Source of the DNA: Microbacterium sp. ProA8
GTDB lineage: Bacteria; Actinomycetota; Actinomycetes; Actinomycetales; Microbacteriaceae
Length of the DNA stretch: 64,000 nucleotides
NCBI RefSeq assembly: GCF_039905635.1
Contig: NZ_CP157000.1
Span: 558,001-622,000 of the forward strand
Reading direction: 5' to 3'
Positions 30,695 to 40,032 of the stretch are shown piece by piece (the first letter of the stretch is position 1; each line of letters starts with the position of its first letter). A program made the translations under genes and the position numbers. Below the pieces are notes generated by a model. It did no database searches. It was not told the origin of the DNA and saw only the letters and a program-made list of their open reading frames with translations.

Positions 30695-32122
30695 CTAGCC
30701 GGCGGACCACCCGAAGCCGGCCACATGGCCGTCGGGCGGTGTGTGCGCGCGGGCCTCGGTGCCGGAGCCGAGCATCGTTCGGGTGAGCTGCTCGCGGGAG
30801 TCCATCAGGCGGGTGAGCTCGGCCGTGAGGTCGTCGTCGCCGGGGGTCCGCTCGGCCTTCGCGGCGCGGAGCACGCTCCGCCGGATCAGCTCCTTGGCAA
30901 ACGATCCCGTGGTGCCCTCGGATCTCTGCGCCGCGGCATCCAGTGCGTCGTCGCTGTAGGGCAGGTTGTGGGCGTAGCGGCGGAACAGCCGACGTCGCTC
31001 GGGCAGCGCAGGAAGCGGCACCTCGACAGCGAGATCGACGCGTCCGGGACGCTCGGCGAGCGCGCGCTCGAGCACTTCCACACGGTTGGTCGTCATGATG
31101 AAGGCCACATCGGCGTCGCCGTCGAGGCCGTCCAGGGCGTCGAGCACCTCGAACAGCAGCGGCTGCGGGGATGCGTGGCGTTCCATCGCGACCAGATCGA
31201 TGTCTTCCAGGACGACGATCGCCGGCTGGAACGTGCGCGCGATCTCGGCGGCTGCACTGACGAACCGGATGCTGGACCCCGTCAGGACGACGGCGGTCGC
31301 GTCCGGTGTCGCACTGAGCAGGTGACGAACCGTCAGCGTCTTGCCCGTTCCGGGCGGTCCGTACAGCAGGACACCGCGCTTGAGATGCTGCTCAGCGCGC
31401 TGCAGGGCGGCGCGGTGGGTGCCGATGGTGATGACGTGCTGCACGATCTCGTCGAGCACACCGTCGGGAAGCACGATGTCGTCAGCGGCCACCGACGGTC
31501 GAGCCACGAACGTGGCGCCGGCGTCGCGCCCGTACTCGGTCGGCTGGAAGGACAGCACCTGGCCGCGAAGAACGCTTCGCTCGACCATGGTGCGCCGCAG
31601 CGCTTCGAGAAAACGTGTCACCGCGTCTGGATCGGTGCCCATCACCTCGACCATCGCGGTCTGCCGACCGAACTGCGGCGCCGCCGCGCGCTGGGCCAGC
31701 GCGATCGGCGACCCATCGAACTGCAGCAGCCGGATGCCGAGAGAGACGACCCGCTTGCTCGAACTCGGGCCCGTCGCGCGCTCTGCGTAATCCACCGGTC
31801 CGGGGGCGTAACGGACGTGGCTGTTGGTGACGAACTCCGCAAGACCCTGATGGTGACGCTGGTCACCCCCAGTCACGCCGATGAGCCGGCCATCGCCGTC
31901 CGCCGCGAGCGCCTCCAGTGCGATATCGGCGTCGACGAGGCGGTGGTCGGCGATCAGCTCCTGCACGACGGATACCTGTGCGGCGTCAGTCGCCAGATGC
32001 TCGCTGAGCAGGTCGCCCAGCGGCGTGCGGCTCGGCCTCGCATCCTGCGCGGTCAGCTCATTCACTCGCCGCAGGTAGTCGGAAACGGCTCGCATCAGGT
32101 CCCGGTCGTCGTCGCTCAGCAC
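30695..32122 (-). CDS. AAA-family ATPase
   Basis: 475 residues. The N-terminal half (about 1-210) is of no known family. The AAA module follows with Walker A GPPGTGKT (about 257-264), Walker B IVVLEDIDLV, sensor-1 ATTN-like MTTNR and arginine-finger region ERPGRVDLAVEVPLP, all typical of FtsH/CDC48-class AAA proteins, but with no protease domain. GTG 32122 is chosen because AGAGG lies upstream and the coding character begins there; several other GTG codons lie further up. Presumably a remodelling ATPase; substrate unknown. It is divergent from the DGPF/sigma pair. Confidence 0.82.
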   Translation of the reverse strand: MLSDDDRDLMRAVSDYLRRVNELTAQDARPSRTPLGDLLSEHLATDAAQVSVVQELIADHRLVDADIALEALAADGDGRLIGVTGGDQRHHQGLAEFVTNSHVRYAPGPVDYAERATGPSSSKRVVSLGIRLLQFDGSPIALAQRAAAPQFGRQTAMVEVMGTDPDAVTRFLEALRRTMVERSVLRGQVLSFQPTEYGRDAGATFVARPSVAADDIVLPDGVLDEIVQHVITIGTHRAALQRAEQHLKRGVLLYGPPGTGKTLTVRHLLSATPDATAVVLTGSSIRFVSAAAEIARTFQPAIVVLEDIDLVAMERHASPQPLLFEVLDALDGLDGDADVAFIMTTNRVEVLERALAERPGRVDLAVEVPLPALPERRRLFRRYAHNLPYSDDALDAAAQRSEGTTGSFAKELIRRSVLRAAKAERTPGDDDLTAELTRLMDSREQLTRTMLGSGTEARAHTPPDGHVAGFGWSAG

Positions 32123-32252
32123 GCCCCCGAACCTCTCACGAACCGGCGACACCACGCCACTCCGTGGCCTCGATCGGCGCTGACGTGTGCACCCGTGCCC
32201 CAACGGATGCGCACCTGAATCAACACCGGCCCTGCGAAAGTCTCAGAGATAG

Positions 32253-32279
32253 TGTCGTATCCGAGCGTTGCCGTTCGTG
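32253..32279 (+). promoter_or_regulatory. candidate ECF42-type promoter
   Basis: TGTCGT (32253-32258) is followed after 16 bases by TCGT (32275-32278), upstream of the DGPF gene. ECF42 sigma factors are reported to recognise TGTCGA and CGA/TC-type elements, so this could be an autoregulated promoter. The match is approximate. Confidence 0.4.
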
Positions 32280-32358
32280 GATCTGGTGTGCGACCGGTTC
32301 GGGTCGCCACGACGAAGGAGCCACGACATGGCTCTCGTCCCGATGAGAGGAGACGACA

Positions 32359-32745
32359 GTGCCCAAGTATCTGATCGCATTCAACGACGAGTGGGTGCCC
32401 GAGCACACCGCCGACGAACTGCAGCGCAAGAGCGAGGCCTCCAAAGCTGTGCTCGAGGAGATGACGGCGGCAGGCGTCTTCCTCTTCGCGGAGGGGGGAA
32501 TCGATGCCTCGACCGCGATCTTCAGCGTCGTGAGCGAGGACGGGAAGCCCGTCTTCACCGATGGGCCGTTCGTCGAGAGCAAGGAGCATCTCGGCGGGTT
32601 CACCGTCGTGGAGGTGCCGGACGACGAGGCCGCACGATACTGGGCGGGGCGACTGGCCGTCTCACTGGACTGGCCCCAGGAGGTGCACCGGTTCCCCTCG
32701 GGCCTCGCGGAGATCATCGAACGGCAATCGCCTGCGAGTGAGTGA
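32359..32745 (+). CDS. YCII/DGPF-domain protein
   Basis: 128-residue small alpha/beta protein of the YCII-related family with the signature DGPF at residues 68-71 (VFTDGPFVESKEHLGGF). GTG 32359 follows AGGAG. Proteins of this kind are genetically linked to ECF42 sigma factors, as here, where the sigma gene starts 111 bases downstream on the same strand. They are presumed targets or partners of the sigma factor; biochemical function is unknown. Confidence 0.85.
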   Translation: MPKYLIAFNDEWVPEHTADELQRKSEASKAVLEEMTAAGVFLFAEGGIDASTAIFSVVSEDGKPVFTDGPFVESKEHLGGFTVVEVPDDEAARYWAGRLAVSLDWPQEVHRFPSGLAEIIERQSPASE

Positions 32746-32856
32746 CGTGGCTCGAGACCGGCTGCCCATGACCGGACCGGCGGAGCGCTCTGCGGCGGGC
32801 GCCGCCGAAGCGCGTTCCGCCCGGTCTGCGGCATCCGTCCACGCTCTGCCGGGTTC

Positions 32857-34101
32857 ATGACCCGATCCCCCGTCGAGGAGGCCATCAGCCGCGCACACCA
32901 CGAGGAGTGGGCGCGGCTGGTGGCGGGTCTCGCACGTCGCTTCGGCGATCTCGACCTCGCAGAGGACGCCGCAGCCGAGGCATTCGTCGCGGCGGTGGAG
33001 CGATGGCCGCGCGACGGCGTGCCACCCAACCCCGGCGCGTGGCTCACCACGACCGCGACCCGCAAGGCGATCGACCGGCTGCGTCGTGAATCTCATCGCG
33101 ACGGCAAACAACAGGCGGCACACATGCTGTCGGACGACACCCCACCCGAGCCGACCGGACCGGTCGAGGACGACCGGCTTCGGCTGGTCTTCACCTGCTG
33201 CCATCCCGCGCTCGCCACGGAGGCCCGCATCGCGCTGACCTTGCGCCTGCTCGGCGGGCTCACCGTCGCGCAGATCGCCCACGCCTTCCTGGTGCCGGAG
33301 ACCACGATGGCGAGACGGATCACGCGCGCGAAAGCGAAGATCAAGGCCGCGCACATCCCCTACCGGGTGCCGTCCGCGACCGATATCCAGGAGCGGCTCG
33401 CGGGGGTGCTCGCTGTGATCTACCTCATCTTCAACGAGGGCTACCTGGCCACTGCCGGAGACGACCCGGTGCGCGCCGACCTGACCGACGAGGCGATCCG
33501 ACTGGGGCGCCTCCTGCGCACGCTCCTGCCCGATGAAGGGGAGGTGACGGGACTGCTCGCGCTGATGCTCCTGACGGACGCGCGCCGCACCGCGCGCGTG
33601 TCCCGCACCGGTGAACTGGTGACCCTGGAGGAGCAAGATCGCAGCGCGTGGAACCAGGCCCTGGTGGTCGAGGGCCACGGCCTCGTCCGCGCGCGGATCG
33701 CGGCCGTCGCTGCGGGTGCAGCGCCACCAGGGCGATATCAGCTCCTGGCGGCGATCAATGCCGTGCACACGAATGCCCCGACCTCACGCGATACCGACTG
33801 GTCGCAGATCGTCGCCCTCTACGACCGCCTGATCAGGCTCGATCCCTCCCCGATCGTGCGGCTGAACCGCGCGATCGCGGTCGCCGAAGTGGACGGTCCC
33901 GACGTCGCACTCGCCGAGGTCGACCGACTCGGCGAGGCACTCGCGGAGTACCACGCCTACCACGCCGCGCGCGCCGACCTTCTGCGGCGGGTCGGGCGAA
34001 GCGAGGAATCGCGGACGGCGTACGACAGAGCCATCCGACTCGCCGGCAACCCTGCCGAGCGCGCCTACCTCGCCCGCCGTCGCGACCAGCTCGTGGGGTG
34101 A
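32857..34101 (+). CDS. ECF sigma factor, ECF42-like, with long C-terminal extension
   Basis: 414 residues. Sigma-2 (about 10-75, FGDLDLAEDAAAEAFVAAVE) and sigma-4 (about 110-165, LTVAQIAHAFLVPETTMARR) are followed by about 240 extra residues of helical, TPR-like sequence (LLRTLLPDEGEVTGLLALML, later RLNRAIAVAEVDGP). This extension and the adjacent DGPF gene define the ECF42 group, which has no anti-sigma factor and is thought to be controlled through the extension. It directs RNA polymerase to a small set of promoters, typically DGPF genes. No anti-sigma gene is seen here. Confidence 0.9.
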   Translation: MTRSPVEEAISRAHHEEWARLVAGLARRFGDLDLAEDAAAEAFVAAVERWPRDGVPPNPGAWLTTTATRKAIDRLRRESHRDGKQQAAHMLSDDTPPEPTGPVEDDRLRLVFTCCHPALATEARIALTLRLLGGLTVAQIAHAFLVPETTMARRITRAKAKIKAAHIPYRVPSATDIQERLAGVLAVIYLIFNEGYLATAGDDPVRADLTDEAIRLGRLLRTLLPDEGEVTGLLALMLLTDARRTARVSRTGELVTLEEQDRSAWNQALVVEGHGLVRARIAAVAAGAAPPGRYQLLAAINAVHTNAPTSRDTDWSQIVALYDRLIRLDPSPIVRLNRAIAVAEVDGPDVALAEVDRLGEALAEYHAYHAARADLLRRVGRSEESRTAYDRAIRLAGNPAERAYLARRRDQLVG

Positions 34102-34106
34102 ACGGA

Positions 34107-34137
34107 CGACGCCCGCCTGCATCGCAGGCGGGCGTCG
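34107..34137. terminator. bidirectional terminator, 14-bp stem
   Basis: CGACGCCCGCCTGC (34107-34120) pairs perfectly with GCAGGCGGGCGTCG (34124-34137) around a 3-base loop. It separates the convergent sigma factor and flotillin genes. Confidence 0.78.
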
Positions 34138-34152
34138 ACCTGTGAACGACGG

Positions 34153-35661
34153 TCAGCCGACGACCGGCTCGGGGTCGACGGCGGTAGTGGTCACCTGCGT
34201 TGCGGTTCCCTCGGCGACACCGCGACCGAAGGCACGGCCCTGCATGACCGCCCCGAGGTCGAGACCGGTGGCGGCCTTGACGCTCTCGAACGTGGCCGAG
34301 AGGCTCGTCGACTGCTCGCGGGCCAGGTGGGATGCGGCGCTGTCGCCGCCGATCAGCGTGATGCTGCCGACCTTCTCGTATCCCTTGGCGAACTCCGCCA
34401 TGAGCTGCGGCAGGTGACCGATGATCTCCTTCGCGAGGATCGCGTCCTGGTTCTCGCGCAGGGCCGCGGCCTCAGCCGCGACGGCCTCCGCAACCGCGTT
34501 GCCGCGAAGACGGATCGCCTGCGCTTCGGCTTCCGCCTGCACGCGTACCGCTGCGGCCTCGGCTTCGGCCTTCATCCGGACCGCCGCCGCTTCGGCGGAG
34601 GCGGACGCCTCACGCGCCTCGGCCTGGGCCTTCACCGCATAAGCATCGGCATCCGAGCGCTCCTGAGCGACCTTGCGGTCGGCCTCGGCGTTCTTCTCGC
34701 GCTTGTACGCCTCGGCGTCCGCCGCGATCTGCTGCTGGTAGGCCTCGGCGTCGGCCAGCGTCTGCTGCCGGTACTTGTCGGCGTCGGCGACCTTCTTGAC
34801 CTCGGCGTCCAGTCGAGCCTGCGTGTTGTTGGCCTCCTGCAGCAGCACGCCCTGCTCGGCCTCGGCACGGGCGAGGTTCTCAGCCTGTTCGGCCTGAGCG
34901 TTCGCCCGGCCGACCTCCGACTTGGCGGCCGCGGTGTTCTTGTCGAGCGCGGTCTGCTCGATCAGGTTCGCCTCGTCGGCGGCGAGCTGGCGCTTCTTCA
35001 CCTCGCGCGTGGCGTCGATCTCTGCGACATCGGCTTCCCGCTTGACGCGCTGCACCTCCTTGGCGCCGAGCGCCGAGATGTAGTTGTTCTTGTCGGTGAT
35101 GCCCTGGATGGCGAACGAGTCGAGCACCAGACCCTGTGCGAGCAGGTCGCCCGAGATGCCCTGGGCGATCTCGTCGCTCAGCTTCTGCCGGTCCTGCATG
35201 ACCTGCTCGACGGTGAGCTTCGCCACGACGCCGCGCAGCGCGCCTTCGAGCTGCTCCGTCGTGAAGACGACGATGGCGTCGTCCTGCGATGCGAAGCGCT
35301 CGGCGGCGCGGCGCACCTGATCGGGTGTCGAGCCGATCTTCACGAGGGCGACGCCGGTGAGGTCGATCGTGACGCCGTTGATGGTCTGCGCGGTCGGCTC
35401 GAACTTGATCTGCCGCGAACGCAGCGACACCTTGTCGGAACGCTGCGTGAGCTTGTTGACGAATGCTCCGCGACCGCTGATGACGGTCATCTTGTTGGCT
35501 TCGCCCTCGGTGCTGTCGCGGGCCTTCTTGCCGACGATGACGATGGCCTCGTCAGCCTTCGGCACCTGGTACCAGGCGCGGAACAGGATGAAGCCGATGA
35601 GGGCGATGACGAGCACGACTCCGACAGCTGCAGCGATGCCGATGATGCCGAACAGATCCAT
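34153..35661 (-). CDS. flotillin-like SPFH-domain protein
   Basis: 502 residues: one N-terminal membrane helix (about 4-32, GIIGIAAAVGVVLVIALIGF), then the SPFH/band-7 domain (about 35-200) and a long coiled coil (about 210-415) very rich in Ala, Glu and Gln with the repeated AEAEA pattern typical of flotillins. The short C-terminal tail is Thr/Ala-rich. ATG 35661 follows GGAG. Flotillins scaffold membrane microdomains and influence envelope processes in bacteria. No NfeD partner gene is present, which bacterial flotillins often have. Confidence 0.92.
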   Translation of the reverse strand: MDLFGIIGIAAAVGVVLVIALIGFILFRAWYQVPKADEAIVIVGKKARDSTEGEANKMTVISGRGAFVNKLTQRSDKVSLRSRQIKFEPTAQTINGVTIDLTGVALVKIGSTPDQVRRAAERFASQDDAIVVFTTEQLEGALRGVVAKLTVEQVMQDRQKLSDEIAQGISGDLLAQGLVLDSFAIQGITDKNNYISALGAKEVQRVKREADVAEIDATREVKKRQLAADEANLIEQTALDKNTAAAKSEVGRANAQAEQAENLARAEAEQGVLLQEANNTQARLDAEVKKVADADKYRQQTLADAEAYQQQIAADAEAYKREKNAEADRKVAQERSDADAYAVKAQAEAREASASAEAAAVRMKAEAEAAAVRVQAEAEAQAIRLRGNAVAEAVAAEAAALRENQDAILAKEIIGHLPQLMAEFAKGYEKVGSITLIGGDSAASHLAREQSTSLSATFESVKAATGLDLGAVMQGRAFGRGVAEGTATQVTTTAVDPEPVVG

Positions 35662-35779
35662 GGGGGATTCTCCAGATCGGGTCCGCTGAGTGCGGGCCAT
35701 GCTCTGAATCTATGTGCAGCGCTGCCTGCCCGTGCACGACGGCCGCCGGCCTGTGGATGTCGCGGTGTCTCGCGGACGC

Positions 35780-37129
35780 CTAAGCCTCGGCGTCGGAAGT
35801 GACCTCACGCGCCGTGTCGGCAGGCGCCCGCTGCGCCCGGCTCAGGAGCACGAAGGGCACGGCCACCGCCGAGATCAGTCCACTCCAGAGCATCGACGAG
35901 GCGTAGCCCCCGACATCCGCCGCTCGGCCCAGCACCGGCTGGAACACGACCCCGCCGGCGGAGCCGATGAGCGAGTCGAACGAGAGCACGGTCGCCCGCT
36001 GCTTCGACGGGATCATGTCGTTGAGGTAGGCGCGGTGCACCGGGTCGTCGATCGCCGAGGCGATGCCCCAGAGTGCCACCAGCACCAGCGCGAACCAGAA
36101 GTCGCGCACCAGCCCCAGCCCGATCAGCACGAGCGCGCTCGACACGGTCGCCAGCAGGATCGACGACGTGCGGCGGTGGAAGAGCTTGCGCACCCGCGGG
36201 GCCAGCAGGCCGCCGACGATCGAGGCCCCCGACAACAGCGCGGCCGCCAGCCCGGCGATCGAGTAGGCATCCTCGTCGCCCCACAACTCGAGCAGGTACG
36301 GCTGCATGGCGTAGAAGACGTAGATGCCGACGCCCGCGGTGAAGGGACTCGTGAGCATGAGCCAGCGCACCGGTGGATCGCCGAGGCCATAGCGGACGGA
36401 TGCGCGCAGCACGGTGCGGGTCGCCCGCAGGGGGCCCTCGCTGCGGTCGGGCTCGAAGCCGAGATCACGCATCAGCAGGGCGGCGACCACGAACATCACC
36501 AGCAGGATGCCGCCGCGGACGAGGAACGGCACGCCCAGGTTCGTCAGCTGTGCGAGCACGCCGCCGAGCACCGACCCGGCGAGCATCGCGACGCCGCCCA
36601 CGATCTGCGCGCGGCCGAAGACGGTCTCGAGGCTGCCCTGGTAACCGGTCGCCTTCAGGGCGTCGACGAGCCAGGCATCGACCGCACCCGAGAAGAACGT
36701 GAAGCCCAGCCCGAGCAGCACCGACACCACCGCCCACGCCCAGAACGGCGACTGCCAGACCCACAGCATCCAGTACAGGACGGTGGTGACCGCCAGCGTG
36801 ATCGTGCCGAGCAGGTACGACGCCCGACGGCCCACGGTGTCGGCCACGACGCCCGTCGGGATCTCGAAGATCAGCATCCCGGCCGTGAAGAACGCGTTCG
36901 CCGAGAACGCCTCGAGGTTGGTGAGGCCCGCGTCGAGCAGGAACAGCGTGTTGATGCCCCAGATGAACGACGCGGCGAGCGTGTTGCCGAGCAGCAGCGT
37001 GTAGTACGTGCCCTGCACCCTGCGGGGAGTGGGCAGCGATGGCGCGGCGTTGGTCGTGGAGATGGTGGCACCCCTTGTTCCGTGGGATCTTCGGGCGACA
37101 CCCGCGACGATATCCGGCCCTGCCGACAC
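35780..37129 (-). CDS. MFS transporter
   Basis: About 410-449 residues with twelve predicted spans (first: YYTLLLGNTLAASFIWGINT) and the MFS loop signature GVVADTVGRRASY after helix 2. The start is uncertain: the frame opens at GTG 37129 without a ribosome-binding site; an ATC codon at 37063 lies seven bases after AAGGGG; and GTG 37018 begins just before the first span. No ATG is available near the domain start, so a non-standard start is possible. The gene follows a hypothetical protein on the same strand. An exporter is likely, substrate unknown. Confidence 0.82.
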   Translation of the reverse strand: MSAGPDIVAGVARRSHGTRGATISTTNAAPSLPTPRRVQGTYYTLLLGNTLAASFIWGINTLFLLDAGLTNLEAFSANAFFTAGMLIFEIPTGVVADTVGRRASYLLGTITLAVTTVLYWMLWVWQSPFWAWAVVSVLLGLGFTFFSGAVDAWLVDALKATGYQGSLETVFGRAQIVGGVAMLAGSVLGGVLAQLTNLGVPFLVRGGILLVMFVVAALLMRDLGFEPDRSEGPLRATRTVLRASVRYGLGDPPVRWLMLTSPFTAGVGIYVFYAMQPYLLELWGDEDAYSIAGLAAALLSGASIVGGLLAPRVRKLFHRRTSSILLATVSSALVLIGLGLVRDFWFALVLVALWGIASAIDDPVHRAYLNDMIPSKQRATVLSFDSLIGSAGGVVFQPVLGRAADVGGYASSMLWSGLISAVAVPFVLLSRAQRAPADTAREVTSDAEA

Positions 37130-37166
37130 CGTCCATGGGTGATGTCGTGCCGTCGCGGCGTCAGCC

Positions 37167-37625
37167 TCACCACATGCCCGTGTCTACGCCTTTGCTGTTG
37201 TGCCTCCTTCCGCTGTCTATCGGGGCGGTTTCGTGGCCCGCCAGTTCATGCAGCCAGGGCGGCTGCTGGTCGATGGTGACCGAACCCGCGCCGACCGAGA
37301 AGTACGCGGCGATGGGAGGGCTCGCGACGAATGCGGCCGCGAAAGCACCGGCTCCCTCGACGCGCACGAAGGCGTCGCGCGACCGCAGGTCGCGCATGAG
37401 CATGGCGAATGCCTCGGGATCGACGGATGCCGCTTCCTGCGGTGCGAACGGAAGCTGCGAGGCCAGCCGGCCGACGATCTCTTGACGCTGCGATGTCGAA
37501 AGCCGAGAGAAAGCGGCTGCGTAGGCCTTGTCGGCGACGCTCGCCGGAACGTTCCCCAGGACGTAGGCGTAGCGGGCGATCTGCTCGTCCTCACTGATCG
37601 CCTGCTGTGCGTGCCGCCTCTTCAC
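37167..37625 (-). CDS. hypothetical protein sharing a helical domain with the protein at 50.9 kb
   Basis: 152 residues, GTG start behind GGAGGGG. The central part (about 14-85) resembles residues 95-165 of the protein encoded at 50902-51780: both begin IARYxYxL and continue with AFxRLxxxQR and a Pro-containing helix ending in a run of Ala and Arg. The C-terminal part is predicted soluble and of no known family. No signal peptide or span. It precedes the MFS gene on the same strand with a short gap, so the two may be co-transcribed. Function unknown. Confidence 0.65.
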   Translation of the reverse strand: MKRRHAQQAISEDEQIARYAYVLGNVPASVADKAYAAAFSRLSTSQRQEIVGRLASQLPFAPQEAASVDPEAFAMLMRDLRSRDAFVRVEGAGAFAAAFVASPPIAAYFSVGAGSVTIDQQPPWLHELAGHETAPIDSGRRHNSKGVDTGMW

Positions 37626-37702
37626 GACCCCTCCCGCCCGATACGCGTCAGAATACGCGCGCCCCAGCGCTCCGTCGACGGGTGCGCCGAGCAGGCCCGC
37701 AC

Positions 37703-39841
37703 CTACCCCTCCAGCACCGCGAGCTGCTGAGTGGCGCGGGTCATCGCGACGTAGCGGTCCACCGCCCCTTCGATGCCTTCGCCGAAAGCGGAGGGCTCGA
37801 AGAGCACGACGAAGTCGAACTCCAGGCCCTTCGCGAGCTCGGGCGTGAGCGACCGCACGCGCTCCTCCGGCACGAACGACGCGTCGCCGATCACGACGGC
37901 GGTACCCTCGGGATGCCCGGCGAGCCAGTCCCTCAGGATCGCGTCGCGCTCCGCCACCGCGGCGCGCAGCACGGCGACGCCGCTCGAGCGGATCGACGTG
38001 GGCACATTGGCGTCGGGGATCGCGGCGCGGATCACGGGCTCAGCCTCAACCATGACCTCGCTCGGCGTGCGGTAGTTGATCGTCAGCGAGGCGATCTCCA
38101 CGTCCGTGAGGCCGGCCTGCTCGAGTCGTTCCTTCCACGACTCGCGGAACCCGTGCCGGGCCTGGGCCCGGTCGCCGACGACCGTGAAGCTGCGCGACGG
38201 GCAGCGTGCCAGCAGCATCCGCCATTCCGCGTCCGTCAGCTCCTGCGCCTCGTCGATGACGATGTGCGCGAACGGCCCCGCGAGCAGGTCGGGGTCGGCC
38301 GCGTCGAGCACGGACTCGTCGACGAGGCTGTTGCGAAGATCCTCTCCGTCCAGCCATTGCATCATCTCGTCACCCGCGTCTTTGAGTCGCTCGACGACCT
38401 GAGCCATGTACTCGCGTTCGCGGGCGAGCCGCGCGTCGCGCTGCCGCCGACGCAGCGATGCCGCAGGGTCGCCGAGTCGACGCCGGGCGGCATCGAGCAG
38501 CGGGAGGTCCGACGTCGTCCAGTCCGACGCGGCCGTGCGCTGCAGCGCGTCGACCTCGTCGGGCGTGAGCCAGGGGGCGCACCGGCGCAGGTAGGCCGGG
38601 ACGCTCCAGAGGTCGGAGACGAGAACGGATGCCTCGACCAGCGGCCAGGCGCGGGCGAAGACGCGCGTCAGCTCCTCGTTGCGGGCGAGCGCTCGGCGCA
38701 GCTGATGCAGCGGCACCTCCTCGCCGTCGGCCTGGTCGATGAGGACGTCGAGCACCGTCTCCCACACCTGATCGCGGGCCTCGTTGTGCGGAGTCCCGGG
38801 CTCGGCCGACGCGAAGGCCTCCGTCCAGTCCTGTGTACTCAGCCAGAGCTCTCCCCACGGCGTCTCGATGAGGAGGGGCTCTGTCGGCGGCTCCTCGTAC
38901 AGGCGGACGGCGGGCTCGATCGCATCGATCATGCGTCCGTCGGCCTTGAGGCGCGCGACAGCGGGGTCGGACTCGACCGCGGCGATGGAGCCCTCCGCGA
39001 CGAGGTCGCGCAGCGTGCAGGTCTGCACGCTGTCTTCGCCGAGGCTCGGGAGCACATCCTCGACGTAAGAGAGATAGGCCGGGCTCGGACCGACGAACAG
39101 CACGCCGCCGCGGCCCTCACCGAGGTGCGGATCCGAGTAGACGAGATAGGCGGCGCGGTGCAGGGCGACCACCGTCTTGCCGGTCCCGGGTCCGCCGTCG
39201 ACGACGAGGGCGCCGCGCGAACCGGCGCGGATGATCGCGTCCTGGTCGGCCTGGATCGTCCCGAGCACGTCGCGCATGCGCGGTGAGCGGCTCGCGCCGA
39301 GGCTGGCGATGAAAGCCGACTGATCGTCGAGGGCGGCGTTGTGGTCGAGCCCCTCGGCGGTGAACACCTCATCCCAGTAGTCCGTCACCCGGCGTCCGGT
39401 CCACCGGTAGCGGCGGCGGCTCAGGAGACCCATCGGCTGGGCGTGGGTCGCGGCGAAGAACGGCTCGGCCGCCGGCGTGCGCCAGTCGACGAGCAGCCGC
39501 CGGCCGGCGGCATCCGTGATTCCGAAGCGTCCGATGTAGACGGGCTCCGAGCCGTCGGCGGGCACCATGCGGCCCAGGCACGCGTCGACGGAGAACCGGC
39601 GCAGCACCCGCAGGCGGGCCGAGAGCCGGTGGATCTCGAGGTCGCGTTCGAGCGCGGCCTGACCGCTTCCGCCGGGTTGCCGGCGCAGAGTCTCGAGGCG
39701 GTCCTCGATGCCGGCGATGGACTGGCTGAGGCTCTCGGACAGGGCGGCGAAATGCTGCTCGTCGTCGCCGATGAGGGCGGGATCGGACTTGGCGGAGAGA
39801 CGTTCGGGCAGGTGGAAAGGGCTGGTCTGGATGGGGTTCAC
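37703..39841 (-). CDS. HelD-like superfamily 1 helicase
   Basis: 712 residues. An N-terminal coiled-coil and beta region (about 20-160, with EQHFAALSESLSQSIAGIED and YIGRFGITD) is characteristic of actinobacterial HelD, an RNA-polymerase-associated ATPase that releases stalled polymerase. The helicase core follows with Walker A GGPGTGKT, HIVIDEAQEL (motif II), VVGDRAQ and a C-terminal YVAMTRATQQL (motif VI). GTG 39841 is chosen: AGGAG lies eight bases upstream and the family start matches. HelD is linked to rifampicin tolerance in other actinobacteria. The helicase domain could instead reflect a general UvrD-like repair role. Confidence 0.85.
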   Translation of the reverse strand: MNPIQTSPFHLPERLSAKSDPALIGDDEQHFAALSESLSQSIAGIEDRLETLRRQPGGSGQAALERDLEIHRLSARLRVLRRFSVDACLGRMVPADGSEPVYIGRFGITDAAGRRLLVDWRTPAAEPFFAATHAQPMGLLSRRRYRWTGRRVTDYWDEVFTAEGLDHNAALDDQSAFIASLGASRSPRMRDVLGTIQADQDAIIRAGSRGALVVDGGPGTGKTVVALHRAAYLVYSDPHLGEGRGGVLFVGPSPAYLSYVEDVLPSLGEDSVQTCTLRDLVAEGSIAAVESDPAVARLKADGRMIDAIEPAVRLYEEPPTEPLLIETPWGELWLSTQDWTEAFASAEPGTPHNEARDQVWETVLDVLIDQADGEEVPLHQLRRALARNEELTRVFARAWPLVEASVLVSDLWSVPAYLRRCAPWLTPDEVDALQRTAASDWTTSDLPLLDAARRRLGDPAASLRRRQRDARLAREREYMAQVVERLKDAGDEMMQWLDGEDLRNSLVDESVLDAADPDLLAGPFAHIVIDEAQELTDAEWRMLLARCPSRSFTVVGDRAQARHGFRESWKERLEQAGLTDVEIASLTINYRTPSEVMVEAEPVIRAAIPDANVPTSIRSSGVAVLRAAVAERDAILRDWLAGHPEGTAVVIGDASFVPEERVRSLTPELAKGLEFDFVVLFEPSAFGEGIEGAVDRYVAMTRATQQLAVLEG

Positions 39842-39926
39842 GGCATCTGCTCCTGGCGGATCTCGCGACGCGGCGTTCAGCGGGGAAGGGGCGGGGAGGC
39901 GTCGCGATCGACAAGTATGCGCCCCC

Positions 39927-39952
39927 AGGGGGCCCTTGCCGCAAGGCCCCCT
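39927..39952 (-). terminator. GC-rich hairpin after the TetR gene
   Basis: AGGGGGCC (39927-39934) pairs with GGCCCCCT (39945-39952), and the stem extends by TTGC/GCAA. It lies 80 bases beyond the TetR stop on the minus strand and upstream of the helicase, so it may terminate the TetR transcript. Confidence 0.45.
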
Positions 39953-40032
39953 CCGGCCGTTATCCTGGTAAGGGCAGGGAGTTGCGCGAGGCGGACGCGG
40001 AGGTCCGCGCCGGCACCTCATCCGCGGGGATC

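Noticed and set aside
35714..39286. Long plus-strand frames across the MFS and helicase genes
   Set aside because: Charged, His- and Arg-rich translations opposite clear membrane-protein and helicase genes; codon-position bias only.
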